Assembly: GCF_000067165.1 (NCBI RefSeq)
Contig: NC_010162.1
Location: 6,765,001-6,829,000 of the forward strand
Source of the DNA: Sorangium cellulosum So ce56
Lineage (GTDB): Bacteria > Myxococcota_A > Polyangia > Polyangiales > Polyangiaceae
Direction of reading: 5' to 3'
Length of the DNA: 64,000 bases
Positions within the stretch are counted from its first letter, which is position 1. Every line of letters starts with the position of its first letter. Below the pieces are notes generated by a model that worked only from the letters and a program-made list of their open reading frames with translations, was not told where the DNA came from and did not search any database. This document shows positions 38,165 to 47,591 of this stretch, piece by piece. The position numbers and the translations under genes were made by a program.

Positions 38165-39349
38165 TCAGTAAGAGCGGACCTGCTGGAGGTAGCTGTCGAC
38201 GTTGCGCGAGAGCTCCGTGAGGCTGTCGCCGCCGAATTTCTCGAGCAGGGCGGCGGCGAGCGTGATCGCCACCATCGCCTCGCCGACGACCGAGGCGGCC
38301 GCGACGGCGCAGACGTCGCTGCGCTCGAAGGCGGCGTCGAACTGCTCCTTGGTGCGCACGTCGACCGACGGGAGCGCGCGCTTGAGCGTCGCGATCGGCT
38401 TCATGGCGGCGCGGCAGATGAGCGGCATGCCGTTCGTGATGCCGCCCTCGAGGCCGCCGGCGCGGTTCGACGGGCGGGTGAACGCGTGCGCCCCCTGATC
38501 GTAGGCGATGGGGTCGTGCACCTCGGAGCCCGAGATGCGCGCGGCCTCGAAGCCGATGCCGATCTCGACGCCCTTGATCGCCTGGATGCTCATCAGCGCC
38601 TGCGCGAGCCGTCCGTCGAGCTTGCGGTCCCACTGCACGTGGCTCCCGAGCCCGGGCGGCAGGCCCGTGGCGATCACCTCGAAGACGCCGCCGAGCGTGT
38701 CGCCCCGGTGCGCGGCCTCGCGGATGGCGTCGCGCATCGCCTGCGCGGCAACGGCGTCGACGCACGCGAGATCCGAGGCGCGGGCGCGCTCCCGGAGCTC
38801 GGTGAGCGGGAGCTCACCCCCGCCCGAGGCGGCGGAGGTCGGCGACGCCACCGGGCCGATCGACAGGACGTGGGCGAAGACCTCGACGCCGACGGACCGG
38901 AGGAGCTTGCGGCAAACGCCGCCCACCGCGACACGCGCCGCGGTCTCGCGCGCGCTCGCCCGCTCGAGCACGTCGCGCAGGTCCCGCCTGGCGTACTTCA
39001 GGCCGCCGGCCAGATCCGCGTGGCCAGGGCGCGGGCGGGTCAGCGCCTCGGGCGGCTCGGGGAACGGCTCGGGGCCCATCCGCCCGGCCCAGCTCGCGTG
39101 ATCGCGGTTCTCGATCACCATGGCGATGGGGCCGCCGAGCGTCTCGCCGCCGCGCACGCCGGCGACGAGGCGGACGCGATCGGTCTCGATCTTCATCCGC
39201 CCGCCGCGCCCGTAGCCGCGCTGGCGACGCGCCAGATCCTCGTCGATGTCCTCCGCGAGGAGCGGCATGCCCGCCGGAATACCCTCGACGGTCGCCACGA
39301 GCTCCGGCCCGTGCGACTCGCCGGCCGAAAGCCACCTGAGCTGCGTCAT
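38165..39349 (-). CDS. aroC: Chorismate synthase
   Basis: About 394 aa from ATG 39349. It shows the family signatures GESHGPELVATVEGIPAG, the RRQRGYGRGGRM flavin-binding segment, ENRDHASW and RPGHADLAGGLKY, DVLERASARETAARVA and GGLEGGITNGMPL. It converts 5-enolpyruvylshikimate 3-phosphate to chorismate using reduced FMN. It is third in the operon hom-murI-aroC-aroKB, 52 bp after murI. Confidence 0.96.
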   Translation of the reverse strand: MTQLRWLSAGESHGPELVATVEGIPAGMPLLAEDIDEDLARRQRGYGRGGRMKIETDRVRLVAGVRGGETLGGPIAMVIENRDHASWAGRMGPEPFPEPPEALTRPRPGHADLAGGLKYARRDLRDVLERASARETAARVAVGGVCRKLLRSVGVEVFAHVLSIGPVASPTSAASGGGELPLTELRERARASDLACVDAVAAQAMRDAIREAAHRGDTLGGVFEVIATGLPPGLGSHVQWDRKLDGRLAQALMSIQAIKGVEIGIGFEAARISGSEVHDPIAYDQGAHAFTRPSNRAGGLEGGITNGMPLICRAAMKPIATLKRALPSVDVRTKEQFDAAFERSDVCAVAAASVVGEAMVAITLAAALLEKFGGDSLTELSRNVDSYLQQVRSY

Positions 39350-39401
39350 CGTGTGGAAAACCTCCTCCGCGCCCGGAGCCCCGGGCGAAGCTTGCTGCGT
39401 A

Positions 39402-40331
39402 TTACAGGTCGATCTGCTCCACGTCGACGCCTTGGGCGGAAAAAGGGGAAGAACGGCCAGCGGCGTCTCCGCCAACCTGGGTCGGAGAGCGGACAGCGGC
39501 GCCAGCCTGGGTCGAGGAGCGGACGGCGCCGTCCGCGACGACCGGCTCCCCGAGGAACCTGGCCGCCACGGTGGCGAAGCTCTTCGGTAGATCCGTGACG
39601 AGGAGCGAGAGGCCGCCCGGCGTGCTCCGGGAGGTCGCGAGCCCCCGCTCGGCGAGGAACGAGGCCACCTCCTCGGCGGTCGCCGAGGCGCTGTCCACGA
39701 TCGGCAGGGGGCCGCCGGCGAGCGACGCCGTCTCGGCCTCGATCGCGGCGCGGAGGAGCGGGAAGTGCGTGCACCCGAGCACGATCGAGCGGGCGCCCGC
39801 GCCGATGAGCGGCTCCAGGTACCGCCGCGCGACGAGCCGCGGGACCTCGCCCTCGAGCCACCCTTCCTCCGCCAGCGAGACGAGCAGCGGGGCCGCCTGG
39901 CCGGCGACCTCGGTGCGGGTGCTGAGCGACGCCACGGCGCGGGGATAGGCGCCGGACGCGATGGTCCCGGCCGTCCCGAGCACGCCGATCGTCGCGCCGC
40001 GCGACGCGGCGACGGCGGCGCGGGCGCCGGGCAGGATGACCCCGAGGACGGGCAGATCCAGCTCGACCCGGAGCATGTCGATCGCGACGGCGCTCACCGT
40101 GTTGCACGCGACCACGATCGCCTTGACGCCGCGGCCGATGAGCACGCGCGCGCAGCCGAGCGCGTAGCGGACGACCGTCTCCGGCGACCGCGTGCCGTAC
40201 GGGACCCGCGCCGTGTCACCCAGGTAGACGATGTCCTCCGCCGGGCAGCGCCTGCGCAGCGCGCGCACGACCGTGAGGCCGCCGAGGCCCGAGTCGAACA
40301 CGCCGAGCGGCGCGTCGCCGTGGGACGTCAC
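39402..40331 (-). CDS. murI: Glutamate racemase
   Basis: 309 aa, about 40 longer than average because of the tail. Conserved motifs: GVFDSGLGGLTVVRAL, YLGDTARVPYG, the first catalytic Cys in VVACNTVSA, and the second in IVLGCTHFPLL. It supplies D-glutamate for peptidoglycan. The C-terminal 45 residues hold an imperfect duplication (AVRSSTQAG then AVRSPTQVG) that is outside the normal fold and probably disordered. It overlaps hom by 4 bp (ATGA). Confidence 0.94.
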   Translation of the reverse strand: MTSHGDAPLGVFDSGLGGLTVVRALRRRCPAEDIVYLGDTARVPYGTRSPETVVRYALGCARVLIGRGVKAIVVACNTVSAVAIDMLRVELDLPVLGVILPGARAAVAASRGATIGVLGTAGTIASGAYPRAVASLSTRTEVAGQAAPLLVSLAEEGWLEGEVPRLVARRYLEPLIGAGARSIVLGCTHFPLLRAAIEAETASLAGGPLPIVDSASATAEEVASFLAERGLATSRSTPGGLSLLVTDLPKSFATVAARFLGEPVVADGAVRSSTQAGAAVRSPTQVGGDAAGRSSPFSAQGVDVEQIDL

Positions 40332-41734
40332 GGCTCCTCGATGCGGAACAGGTGCACCGGCTCGCGGAGGAACTGCTCGCGCGCGATCGCGTCGAGCGCG
40401 TTCCGCACGAGCCCCTCCCGCGCGTCGTGCGTGATGAGCACGACGTCCACCGCGGGCTGGCGAGCGGCCGCCCCGCCCGCGGGCGCCGCGCCCGAGCTCG
40501 TCGGCCCCTGCTGCACGATCTGCTCGATGCTGACGCCCGCGTCGCCGAGCGTGCCGGCGAGGCGCCCCATGACGCCGGGCCGGTCCTCGACCGCGAAGCG
40601 CAGGTAGTACCGGGAGACGATCTCGCCGAGCGGGCGGACCGCGCGGGGCTTGATCGACATGCCGCGGCCCTGCATGCCCGCGACGCCCGACGCGATCGAG
40701 CGCGCGACGTCGAGGATGTCGGAGACGACGCTGACCGCGGTGGGCAGGTCGCCGGCGCCGCGGCCGTAGACGAGCGACGGGCCGACGGCGCGCCCCTCGA
40801 GCAGCACGGCGTTGAGCACGCCGGAGACGTTGGCGAGCACGCTCTGCTTCGGGATCAGCGTGGGGTGCACGCGCAGCTCGATGGAATCGCCGAGGTCGCG
40901 GCCGATCGCCAGGTGCTTGATGGTGTAGCCGAACCGATCGGCGTAGCGGTGATCGGCCTCCTCGATGCTCCGGATCCCGGAGGTGTGCACGTCGGCGCTG
41001 TCGACCTGCGCCCCGAAGGCGAGCATCGCCAGGACGATGAGCTTGTGCGCGGCGTCGTGGCCGTCGACGTCGAGCGACGGGTCGGCCTCGGCGTAGCCGA
41101 GCGCCTGCGCCTCGCGCAGCGCGGCGTCGAACGACGCGCCCGTGTCGCGCATGCGCGTGAGGATGTAGTTGCAGGTGCCGTTCAGGATCGCGGTGACGCG
41201 CTCGACCCAGTCGCTCGCGAACGCGTCCCGGAGCGTCCGGATGATCGGGATGCCGCCGCCGACCGCCCCCTCGAACGCGAGGTCGACCTGCCGCGCCGAG
41301 GCCCGCGCGAGGAGCGCGGGGCCGTGGGCGGCGAGCAGCAGCTTGTTCGCGGTGACCACGCCCTTGCCGCGGTCGATGGCGCGCTCGATCAGCGCGCGCG
41401 CGGGCGTCTCGCCGCCCATCACCTCGACGACGACGTCGATCGCGGGGTCGTCGACGACCTCCTCGGGGTTCGTGGTGAGCACGCCGCGATCCAGGGCGGC
41501 GACGCGCTCCTTCTCGAGGTCGCGCACGACCACGCGCTTCACGACGAGGGGGACGCCCGCGCGCTCCGCCAGGTAGCCGGAGTTCTCGGCCAGGAGGCGC
41601 AGGACGCCGCCGCCGACCGTCCCGCAGCCCAGGAGCCCGATCTGGATCGGGGCGCCCCCGCGGAGGCGCCTGCGATCGCTGGCGGCGTGAGGTTCAGGGT
41701 TCAAGTTCAAGGGCGGACCGCCTTCCGTCTTCAT
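40328..41734 (-). CDS. hom: Homoserine dehydrogenase
   Basis: 468 aa. Rossmann motif IGLLGCGTVGGGVLRLLAEN after a 28-residue leader. Family signatures are VVTANKLLLAAHG, FEGAVGGGIPIIRTLRDAF, ILNGTCNYILTRM, YAEADPSLDVDGHDAAHKL and LVYGRGAGDLPTA. A C-terminal ACT domain (about residues 375-460: YYLRFAVEDRPGVMGRLAGT) suggests feedback control by threonine. It makes homoserine for threonine, methionine and isoleucine. It is first in the four-gene operon; the 56-bp gap to the divergent sheath gene is likely to hold both promoters. Confidence 0.95.
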   Translation of the reverse strand: MKTEGGPPLNLNPEPHAASDRRRLRGGAPIQIGLLGCGTVGGGVLRLLAENSGYLAERAGVPLVVKRVVVRDLEKERVAALDRGVLTTNPEEVVDDPAIDVVVEVMGGETPARALIERAIDRGKGVVTANKLLLAAHGPALLARASARQVDLAFEGAVGGGIPIIRTLRDAFASDWVERVTAILNGTCNYILTRMRDTGASFDAALREAQALGYAEADPSLDVDGHDAAHKLIVLAMLAFGAQVDSADVHTSGIRSIEEADHRYADRFGYTIKHLAIGRDLGDSIELRVHPTLIPKQSVLANVSGVLNAVLLEGRAVGPSLVYGRGAGDLPTAVSVVSDILDVARSIASGVAGMQGRGMSIKPRAVRPLGEIVSRYYLRFAVEDRPGVMGRLAGTLGDAGVSIEQIVQQGPTSSGAAPAGGAAARQPAVDVVLITHDAREGLVRNALDAIAREQFLREPVHLFRIEEP

Positions 41735-41790
41735 GCGCGCGGAGCTTAGCGCTTCTCGCGCCGAGTGGTGACGCCTATGCTGCGCTGGCC

Positions 41791-43734
41791 ATGACGGAAA
41801 AGGGCGTTCTGGGCGACGAGTTCAGGTTCCACGTGGGCGAGGACGGGGGCGCCGTGGAGCGGGGGCCGCTGCTTCCGCTGCGCGTGCTGGTCGTCGCCGA
41901 TCTCACCCCGCGCGATCCGCACAACGCCGGCGCGAGCCCGCCCGCGGGCGCGATCCGCGTCGACGCGAGCCGCTTCGATAACCTCTTCACGATGCTCCGG
42001 CCACGGCTCGCGATCGAGGTGCCGAGCGTGCTCGCGGCGGGCCGGGCGGTGCGCGTCGACCTCGCGCCCGCCGGGCTGAAGAGCTTCCGGCCCGACGCGC
42101 TGTGCGCCGAGGTGCCGCTGCTGCGCTCGCTGCTCGACGGCCGCCGGGTCCTGGATCGGCTGCGCGACGGCTCGGCCACGCTCGACCAGGCGCGCGCCGA
42201 GCTCGATCGGCTCTGGGGCGGCTCCCCGCTGGTGCGCGACATCCTGGGCCTCGTCCCGGAGCGCCGGGACGCCTCGCCCGACCGCTCCGCGCCCGCCGCG
42301 GAGCGGCCCGCGGCGCGGGCGCCGGCGCCCGCGCCCGCGCCCGCGCCCGGCTCGGACGTGGACGCGCTGCTCTCGATGGTCGACCTCGGCGGGGGCGAGG
42401 GCGCCGAGCCGGCGCCCCCACCCGCGACGCCGGGCAGCCTCGATCAGAAGCCGGCGGAGGCAGGGCGGTTCTCGGAGCTCATCGCGACCGTGGCGGCGAG
42501 CGCCCGCCCGCGCGCGGGCCAGCCCGCTCGGCCAGCGGAGGCGATCGCGCAGATCGAGCGCGCGATCGGCGCGCAGCTCGGCGCGATCCTGCAGCACCCC
42601 GAGGTGCGGCGCCTCGAGGAGGCGTGGCGCGGGCTGAGCCTGCTCGTGGAGCGCGCGAAGGCGGCGGAGGGCGTCCGGTTCGACGTCGTCAGCGCGCGCC
42701 CGGACGAGGCCGCCGGCGCGCTCGCGCGGGTGCTCGCGCAGACGGCGAGCTCCGAGCCGCCGGCGTCGGTCGCCATCGTGGACGTCGCGATCGACGGCAG
42801 CGCCGCGTCGCTCGCGCGGCTCGAGGAGATCGCGCGCGTCGCCGAGGCGCACGCGCTCCCCGCCGTGGTGAACGGCGACGCGCGCCTGCTCGGGGTCGAC
42901 GATCTCGGCGGCGTCGAGCGGCTCGACAACAAGGCCGCGCTGTTCCGGGCGCCGCACCGCGCGCCGTGGCGCTCGGCTGCAGCGCGGCACGGCGCGCGGT
43001 GGGTCGCGATCGCGATGAACCGCGTGCTCGGCCGGACGCCGTACGACCGGTCGACCTCCCGGATCCGGGAAGCGGCGATCGCCGAGCAGCCCGGCGATGA
43101 GGGCGGCCGCGTCTGGATCTCGCCGGCGTACGTCGTCGGCGCGCTGATCGCGGGGAGCTTCCGCGAGACGGCGTGGCCCTGCCGCATCGCGGGCGCGAAG
43201 GGCGGCGGCACGCTCGGGGACCTGCCGGTGCACGAGGTCAAGGGCGCGTACGAGGGCGACGAGGGCGTCGCGATCCCGACCGAGGCGTTCGTGTCCACGG
43301 ACACCCAGCGCGAGCTCTCGAAGAGCGGCGTGCTCCTGCTCGCGTCGGCCCCGAACAGCGACGCGGTGTACGTCCTCGCCGCGCCGACGGCCTACGTCCC
43401 GCCCGAGAAGCTCACGTACGACAGCCCGACGGCCGAGCCGGACGAGCGCCTCGAGCGCGTCTCGCTCGTCGATCAGCTCTTCGTCGCGCGCGTCGTCCAG
43501 TTCCTGCGCGCGCTCTGCTCGAAGCTGCCCCCGGACAGCGACCCGGCGGAGGTCCAGCCGGTCGTCGAGGGCGCCCTCTGGGCGCTGTTCGAGGGCGCGC
43601 CGCCCGCCAGCGTCGAGCTCACCGTCAAGGCGGGCCGCGGCGAGGGCGGCGCGCAGATCGCGGTCACGGTGCGCCCGCGCCGCTTCCTCGGCGTGGGGCT
43701 CGACGAGGTGTCGCTGGAGATGCCGCTCGGCTGA
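41791..43734 (+). CDS. tssB-tssC: Single-chain TssB-TssC contractile-sheath fusion
   Basis: 647 aa. Residues 1-150 match TssB/VipA: FRFHVGEDGG then LPLRVLVVADLTPRD, IRVDASRFDNLFTMLRPRLA, LKSFRPDALCAEVPLLRSLL. An Ala/Pro-rich linker of about 60 residues (150-225) follows. Residues about 240-647 match TssC/VipB: HPEVRRLEEAWRGLSLLVER, ALPAVVNGDARLLGVDD, NRVLGRTPYD and WISPAYVVGALIAGSFRETA. In standard type VI systems these are two proteins that form the sheath heterodimer around the tube. Here they are one. No other secretion gene is within the window, so its baseplate, tube and membrane parts must be distant or absent. Confidence 0.9.
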   Translation: MTEKGVLGDEFRFHVGEDGGAVERGPLLPLRVLVVADLTPRDPHNAGASPPAGAIRVDASRFDNLFTMLRPRLAIEVPSVLAAGRAVRVDLAPAGLKSFRPDALCAEVPLLRSLLDGRRVLDRLRDGSATLDQARAELDRLWGGSPLVRDILGLVPERRDASPDRSAPAAERPAARAPAPAPAPAPGSDVDALLSMVDLGGGEGAEPAPPPATPGSLDQKPAEAGRFSELIATVAASARPRAGQPARPAEAIAQIERAIGAQLGAILQHPEVRRLEEAWRGLSLLVERAKAAEGVRFDVVSARPDEAAGALARVLAQTASSEPPASVAIVDVAIDGSAASLARLEEIARVAEAHALPAVVNGDARLLGVDDLGGVERLDNKAALFRAPHRAPWRSAAARHGARWVAIAMNRVLGRTPYDRSTSRIREAAIAEQPGDEGGRVWISPAYVVGALIAGSFRETAWPCRIAGAKGGGTLGDLPVHEVKGAYEGDEGVAIPTEAFVSTDTQRELSKSGVLLLASAPNSDAVYVLAAPTAYVPPEKLTYDSPTAEPDERLERVSLVDQLFVARVVQFLRALCSKLPPDSDPAEVQPVVEGALWALFEGAPPASVELTVKAGRGEGGAQIAVTVRPRRFLGVGLDEVSLEMPLG

Positions 43735-43784
43735 GCCCACGCCCCGGATTGACGCCGCCCGGCGCGCGGGGGAGGATCGCCGGC

Positions 43785-43898
43785 ATGCGGCTCCGCGTAG
43801 CGATCCTCCTCGCTGTCCTGAGCACCCTCGTGACCACGTGCCAGCGGCCTGCGGCGCCGCAAGCGCCGACGTCCGACTGCGGCTGCCGCAAGAAGTAG
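43785..43898 (+). CDS. Small exported Cys-rich peptide, possible lipoprotein
   Basis: 37 aa. It begins MRLRVAILLAVLSTLVTTC, a short signal-like helix ending in a Cys, then PAAPQAPTSDCGCRKK. A ribosome site GGAGG lies 10 nt before the ATG. TTC is a poor lipobox because Thr is unusual at -1, so lipidation is uncertain. It lies 50 bp downstream of the sheath gene on the same strand. Length alone makes this tentative. Confidence 0.5.
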   Translation: MRLRVAILLAVLSTLVTTCQRPAAPQAPTSDCGCRKK

Positions 43899-44328
43899 CC
43901 CGGCGCCCATCGCGGGACGACGGGTCACGTCGCGCGTTTCCGGGCGCGCGGCATTGCAACGCACGTCGAGCGTCTCTCACGAGACGCGAGGACCGGATCG
44001 TGAGCGGTGCTCTCTCTCACACCCACCGCGGAGCGGCCACCCGCCGGCGCGCGGCGGCGCCTCGATACGGCCTCTCCTGGCCTGTCGCGCCGGAGGTCCA
44101 TCTTCGATGGCGACGAAGAGCGCAGGAGTGATCGCCGCTTTCATCTCGACGGAGCGCGTGGAGTTGCGTAGTTGCGCAGCTGCTCAGTCGGGCGCTGGCA
44201 CGTCGCGCGGGTCGCGCGCGGTGTGCGCGGCGCGCGCAATGCGGGTTGAGCGCCTCATCACGAAGCGAGCATTGCGCCGGCCTTGCGGTCCTCGGGGGCG
44301 GCCCGAGGATTGCAATCCTGGCGGCTCC
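43899..44328. other. Intergenic gap (430 bp)
   Basis: Gap before the flavoprotein gene, with no gene I can support. A continuous frame extends the flavoprotein upstream, but its composition is not coding-like. Confidence 0.5.
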
Positions 44329-45774
44329 ATGAAGCCTTGCACCCAGGAGGACATCCGCTCCAATCGCCCGTTCGCCGGCCGCAGGGCGGTGGTGATCGGT
44401 GGGAGCATCGCGGGCCTGGTGGCAGCCCGCGTGCTCGCCGACCATTTCGGCGAGGTGGCCGTCGTCGAGCGCGACGCCATCCCGGATGACCTCCGCGAGG
44501 CCCGCAAGGGGGTGCCCCAGGCTCGCCAGCTCCACGGGCTGCTCGCCCAGGGAGAGCGGATCCTGAACGACCTGTTCCCCGGCTTCACCGGGGATTTGCT
44601 CCAGGACGGAGCCATCGCGTACGACTTCGGGCTCGGCCTGGCGTGGCACCACCACGGCGCCTGGAAGCCGCGCTTCGAGACGGGGGTGCGGACCGTGTGC
44701 ATGACCCGTCCGCTGCTCGAGGCGCACGTGCGCCGCCGCGCGTTCGCGCTGCCGAGAGTGCGGCGCCTGGATCAGCGCGAGGTGGTGGAGCTCTCGGCGT
44801 CTCGCGATCGCTCCCGGATCACGGGCGTCGTGCTCCGGCAACGCGACGAGGGCGGCCAGATCGAGCGGCTGCCGGCGGAGCTCGTGGTGGACGCCAGCGG
44901 GCGCGGCTCGCGCGCGCCGGCGTGGCTCGAGGCGCTCGGCTACCGGCGGCCCGACGAGTCGACCATCCAGGTCCGGGTGGGGTACGCCAGCCGGCAGTAC
45001 CGGCCGCGGGATCCGGCAGAGCTCCCGTGGAAGTCGCTGTACGTCCTCGGCTCGCCGTCCGACAGCCGGCGGTTCGGCTGCATCGCGCCGATCGAGGGCG
45101 GGCGCTGGATCGTGGTGCTGGCGGGCCTGTTCGGCGATCACCCGCCCGCCGATCCCGAGGGCTTCCTGGAGTTCGCCCGGGGCCTGCCCAACGACGCGCT
45201 CTACCGGGCGCTGCTCGGGGCCGAGCCGGTGACGGACGTCGCCGTCTCCAAGTTCCCGGCGCACCTCCGGCGGCACTACGAGCGGATGGCGCGGATGCCC
45301 GAGGGGCTCGCCGTGCTGGGCGACGCGCTCGCCAGCTTCAACCCCGTTTACGGCCAGGGGATGACGTCGGCCTGCCTCCAGGCGCTGGCGCTCGACGCCG
45401 CGCTCAAGGAGCACCGCCGCCGCGCGGGGCGCGGCGCGATCGCGGGCCTCACCCGCCGCTACCACGCGGCCGCGGCGAGGGCGGTCGACCTGCCGTGGCG
45501 GATGTCCACGGGGGAAGATCTCGCCTATCCCGAGACCCGGGGCCGGCGGCCGTTCCTCCAGCCGATCATGCGCTGGTACACCGCGATGCTGCACCGGGCC
45601 GCGCAGGTCGATCGCGAGGTCTATGTGCGCTTCGTGCGCGCGTTGCACATGCTCGACGGGCCGGAGGCGCTCCTGGATCCTCGCTTGATCCTGCGCGTGC
45701 TTCGCGCGGGGCGGTCAGGGTCGCTGCCCGAGGTGGCCGCGGCCGGCGCGGCCCACCGAGGGCAGCCCGAATGA
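44329..45774 (+). CDS. FAD-dependent monooxygenase-like oxidoreductase
   Basis: About 481 aa from ATG 44329. The ADP-binding fold is AVVIGGSIAGLVAARVLADH with the acidic end VVERDAIP (residues 18-45). LVVDASGRGSRAP is the second FAD motif, and GLAVLGDALASFNPVYGQGM is the GD motif that binds FAD ribityl/NAD(P)H. The region near LPWKSLYVLGSPSDSRRFG fits the substrate domain of class A flavoprotein hydroxylases and halogenase-like proteins. No halogenase WxWxIP motif was seen. The substrate is unknown; secondary metabolism or aromatic hydroxylation is plausible. Confidence 0.85.
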   Translation: MKPCTQEDIRSNRPFAGRRAVVIGGSIAGLVAARVLADHFGEVAVVERDAIPDDLREARKGVPQARQLHGLLAQGERILNDLFPGFTGDLLQDGAIAYDFGLGLAWHHHGAWKPRFETGVRTVCMTRPLLEAHVRRRAFALPRVRRLDQREVVELSASRDRSRITGVVLRQRDEGGQIERLPAELVVDASGRGSRAPAWLEALGYRRPDESTIQVRVGYASRQYRPRDPAELPWKSLYVLGSPSDSRRFGCIAPIEGGRWIVVLAGLFGDHPPADPEGFLEFARGLPNDALYRALLGAEPVTDVAVSKFPAHLRRHYERMARMPEGLAVLGDALASFNPVYGQGMTSACLQALALDAALKEHRRRAGRGAIAGLTRRYHAAAARAVDLPWRMSTGEDLAYPETRGRRPFLQPIMRWYTAMLHRAAQVDREVYVRFVRALHMLDGPEALLDPRLILRVLRAGRSGSLPEVAAAGAAHRGQPE

Positions 45775-46016
45775 CGCCTGAACCGCTGAGCCCGCCGCTT
45801 CGCTCCGGCGCGTGACGACGGCGACGGCTCCGCGCCGGGCGAGGGCCGGTATCGGCGGGACGAACGCGCCGTGGTGCCGTGTCGACAGGCCTCCTCCGGC
45901 GGGGGGCCGCCCCGCGCGGCTGCAGAGCGTTGCCTGGCCGTCGTGTTCTGGTAAGACGTGCGCGCCTTTACCCACGACGGATCGGCTCGCGAGGCGGCTC
46001 CTCGCGGAGGCAGGAC

Positions 46017-46784
46017 ATGACCGACTCGATGAATGCGCTCCTGGGGCTCGTCGCCCGCGATCGAGAGCACGACTGCGATGGGGTTGGCCACGCGAACGTC
46101 TGCGTGCGGGTGGTCGGCGTCGCCGAGCTGCCGACGCGCGCCGGCCACTTCCGCGTCGTGGCGTTCTGGAACAACCGAGACGCCAAGGAGCACATCGCGA
46201 TGGTGCACGGCGACGTCATCGGCGCCTCGAACGTACCGACGCGGCTGCACTCCGAGTGCGTGACAGGCGACGTCATGGGCTCGCTGCGCTGCGACTGCCG
46301 CGATCAGCTCCTCGAAGGGTTGAAGAAGATCCAGAGCATGGATCGGGGCATCCTGCTCTATCTGCGCCAGGAGGGCCGAGGGATCGGGCTCATCAACAAG
46401 ATCCGGGCCTACGCGCTGCAGGACCAGGGGCTCGACACGGTCGAGGCCAACCTGGCGCTCGGCTTCAGGGACGATGAGCGCGACTACGCCGTCGCGGCGC
46501 ACATGCTGCGCAGCCTGAACGTGAGATCGATCGAGCTCATCACGAACAACCCCAACAAGGTCCAGCAGCTGACACAATACGGAGTCTCCGTGGCCGGGCG
46601 CATCCCGCACGTGATACCGCCGAACGATCACAACCGCTTCTACCTGGAGACCAAGGCGAAGCGGTCGGGGCATTTCATCGACACGTGGGGCAAGCCGCAC
46701 CTGGTCGAGCAGAGCGATCCGGTCGTGGTCGACGGGATGGCGCCCCCGGAATCCGAGCCGGCCGAGCCGGCGCCCGCGGGCTGA
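46017..46784 (+). CDS. ribA: GTP cyclohydrolase II
   Basis: About 255 aa from ATG 46017, with GGAGG 6 nt upstream. The zinc site is HSECVTGDVMGSLRCDCRDQ. LYLRQEGRGIGLINKIRAYA is the GTP-binding and catalytic Arg/Tyr segment, and the loop NNPNKVQQLTQYGVSV follows. It opens GTP to 2,5-diamino-6-ribosylamino-4(3H)-pyrimidinone 5-phosphate, the entry to riboflavin. The fused RibB domain is absent, and no FMN riboswitch is apparent in the 242-bp gap upstream. The C-terminus is an acidic Pro/Glu tail. Confidence 0.93.
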   Translation: MTDSMNALLGLVARDREHDCDGVGHANVCVRVVGVAELPTRAGHFRVVAFWNNRDAKEHIAMVHGDVIGASNVPTRLHSECVTGDVMGSLRCDCRDQLLEGLKKIQSMDRGILLYLRQEGRGIGLINKIRAYALQDQGLDTVEANLALGFRDDERDYAVAAHMLRSLNVRSIELITNNPNKVQQLTQYGVSVAGRIPHVIPPNDHNRFYLETKAKRSGHFIDTWGKPHLVEQSDPVVVDGMAPPESEPAEPAPAG

Positions 46785-46891
46785 GGCCCCCGCGGGCGCC
46801 GGGGCCCAGGCTCAACCGCCTTTGCGGCCGCGAGCCTCCATCGATGCCCGTCCGGCGCCACGGCGGCGCCGTGCGGCGGTGTCGAATCGTC

Positions 46892-47401
46892 TCATGGCGC
46901 GGCGCCGGTCAGGCGGCGGACCCGGTCCGCGTGGGGGCTCGCCGGGAAATGCGAGAGGAATTCCCCGGCGCGGGCGCGCGCCTGGCCGGCGCGCCCGCTG
47001 CGCAGCAGCGCGTCGATCGCGACGATCTCCCGGTCGGCCGCGAGGCGCCCCTCCGGGAACTCGGCCCGGTGCTCGTCGAGCAGGGCGAGCGGCGCCTCCG
47101 GCGATCGCGCGAGCACCGCCCTGATCTCCGCGAGCCGCCCGGCCTCCCGGAGCAGCTCGTCGCGCTCCAGCAGCGCGGCCGCCGTCGCGGCGGGCCGAAG
47201 CGTGGGCTCGCCCTGACCGGCGCTCCCCTGGGGCAGCTCCCGGCCCACGCCGGGCGCGGACCGAGGCGGCAGATCGGCGCCGGGCGCCGGCACGGGCGCC
47301 CCGAGCGCTTGATCGCTGCAACCTGCGAGGAGGGCGAGGAGCGGGGCGGCGAGGCCTCCCGCGATCCACCGGGTGTGTGACGAATGGTGAACGACATGCA
47401 T
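46892..47401 (-). CDS. Small lipoprotein with a TPR-like tail
   Basis: About 169 aa from ATG 47401, with AAGGAG 8 nt upstream. Signal peptide WIAGGLAAPLLALLAGC ends at a clean lipobox (LAGC). The C-terminal half is helical and matches one tetratricopeptide unit: LLRSGRAGQARARAGEFLSH followed by FPASPHADRVRRLTGAAP. This is the type of protein that often follows sigma/FecR pairs in myxobacteria (compare the C-terminus of the 60794 gene), but here no such pair is adjacent. A near-consensus promoter lies 191 bp upstream and the start sits inside a palindrome. Confidence 0.72.
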   Translation of the reverse strand: MHVVHHSSHTRWIAGGLAAPLLALLAGCSDQALGAPVPAPGADLPPRSAPGVGRELPQGSAGQGEPTLRPAATAAALLERDELLREAGRLAEIRAVLARSPEAPLALLDEHRAEFPEGRLAADREIVAIDALLRSGRAGQARARAGEFLSHFPASPHADRVRRLTGAAP

Positions 47402-47406
47402 GTCGT
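47391..47406. promoter_or_regulatory. 16-bp perfect palindrome over the start codon of the small lipoprotein
   Basis: ACGACATGCATGTCGT reads the same on both strands and overlaps the ATG at 47401. It could be a repressor operator or an mRNA hairpin at the initiation site. No regulator gene is adjacent. Confidence 0.4.
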
Positions 47407-47591
47407 CGACTCCTTCATGGGGCCGAGCTGGCGGAACCCCGCCGAGACGCGCGCGCGAAAGCGCGCGTGCCCATCGCGGGACCGCAGCTCGCCGTCGCCA
47501 TGGCCGCCAGAGCGGCACGGCGTATTCGACGTAATGAGCTAGCGCTCCAGCAACGACGGCCCGAGCACCAGCATTCCTAGCTGACAGGCGT

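Noticed and set aside
45775..46016. FMN riboswitch before ribA
   Set aside because: No conserved RFN helices could be recognised in the 242-bp leader.
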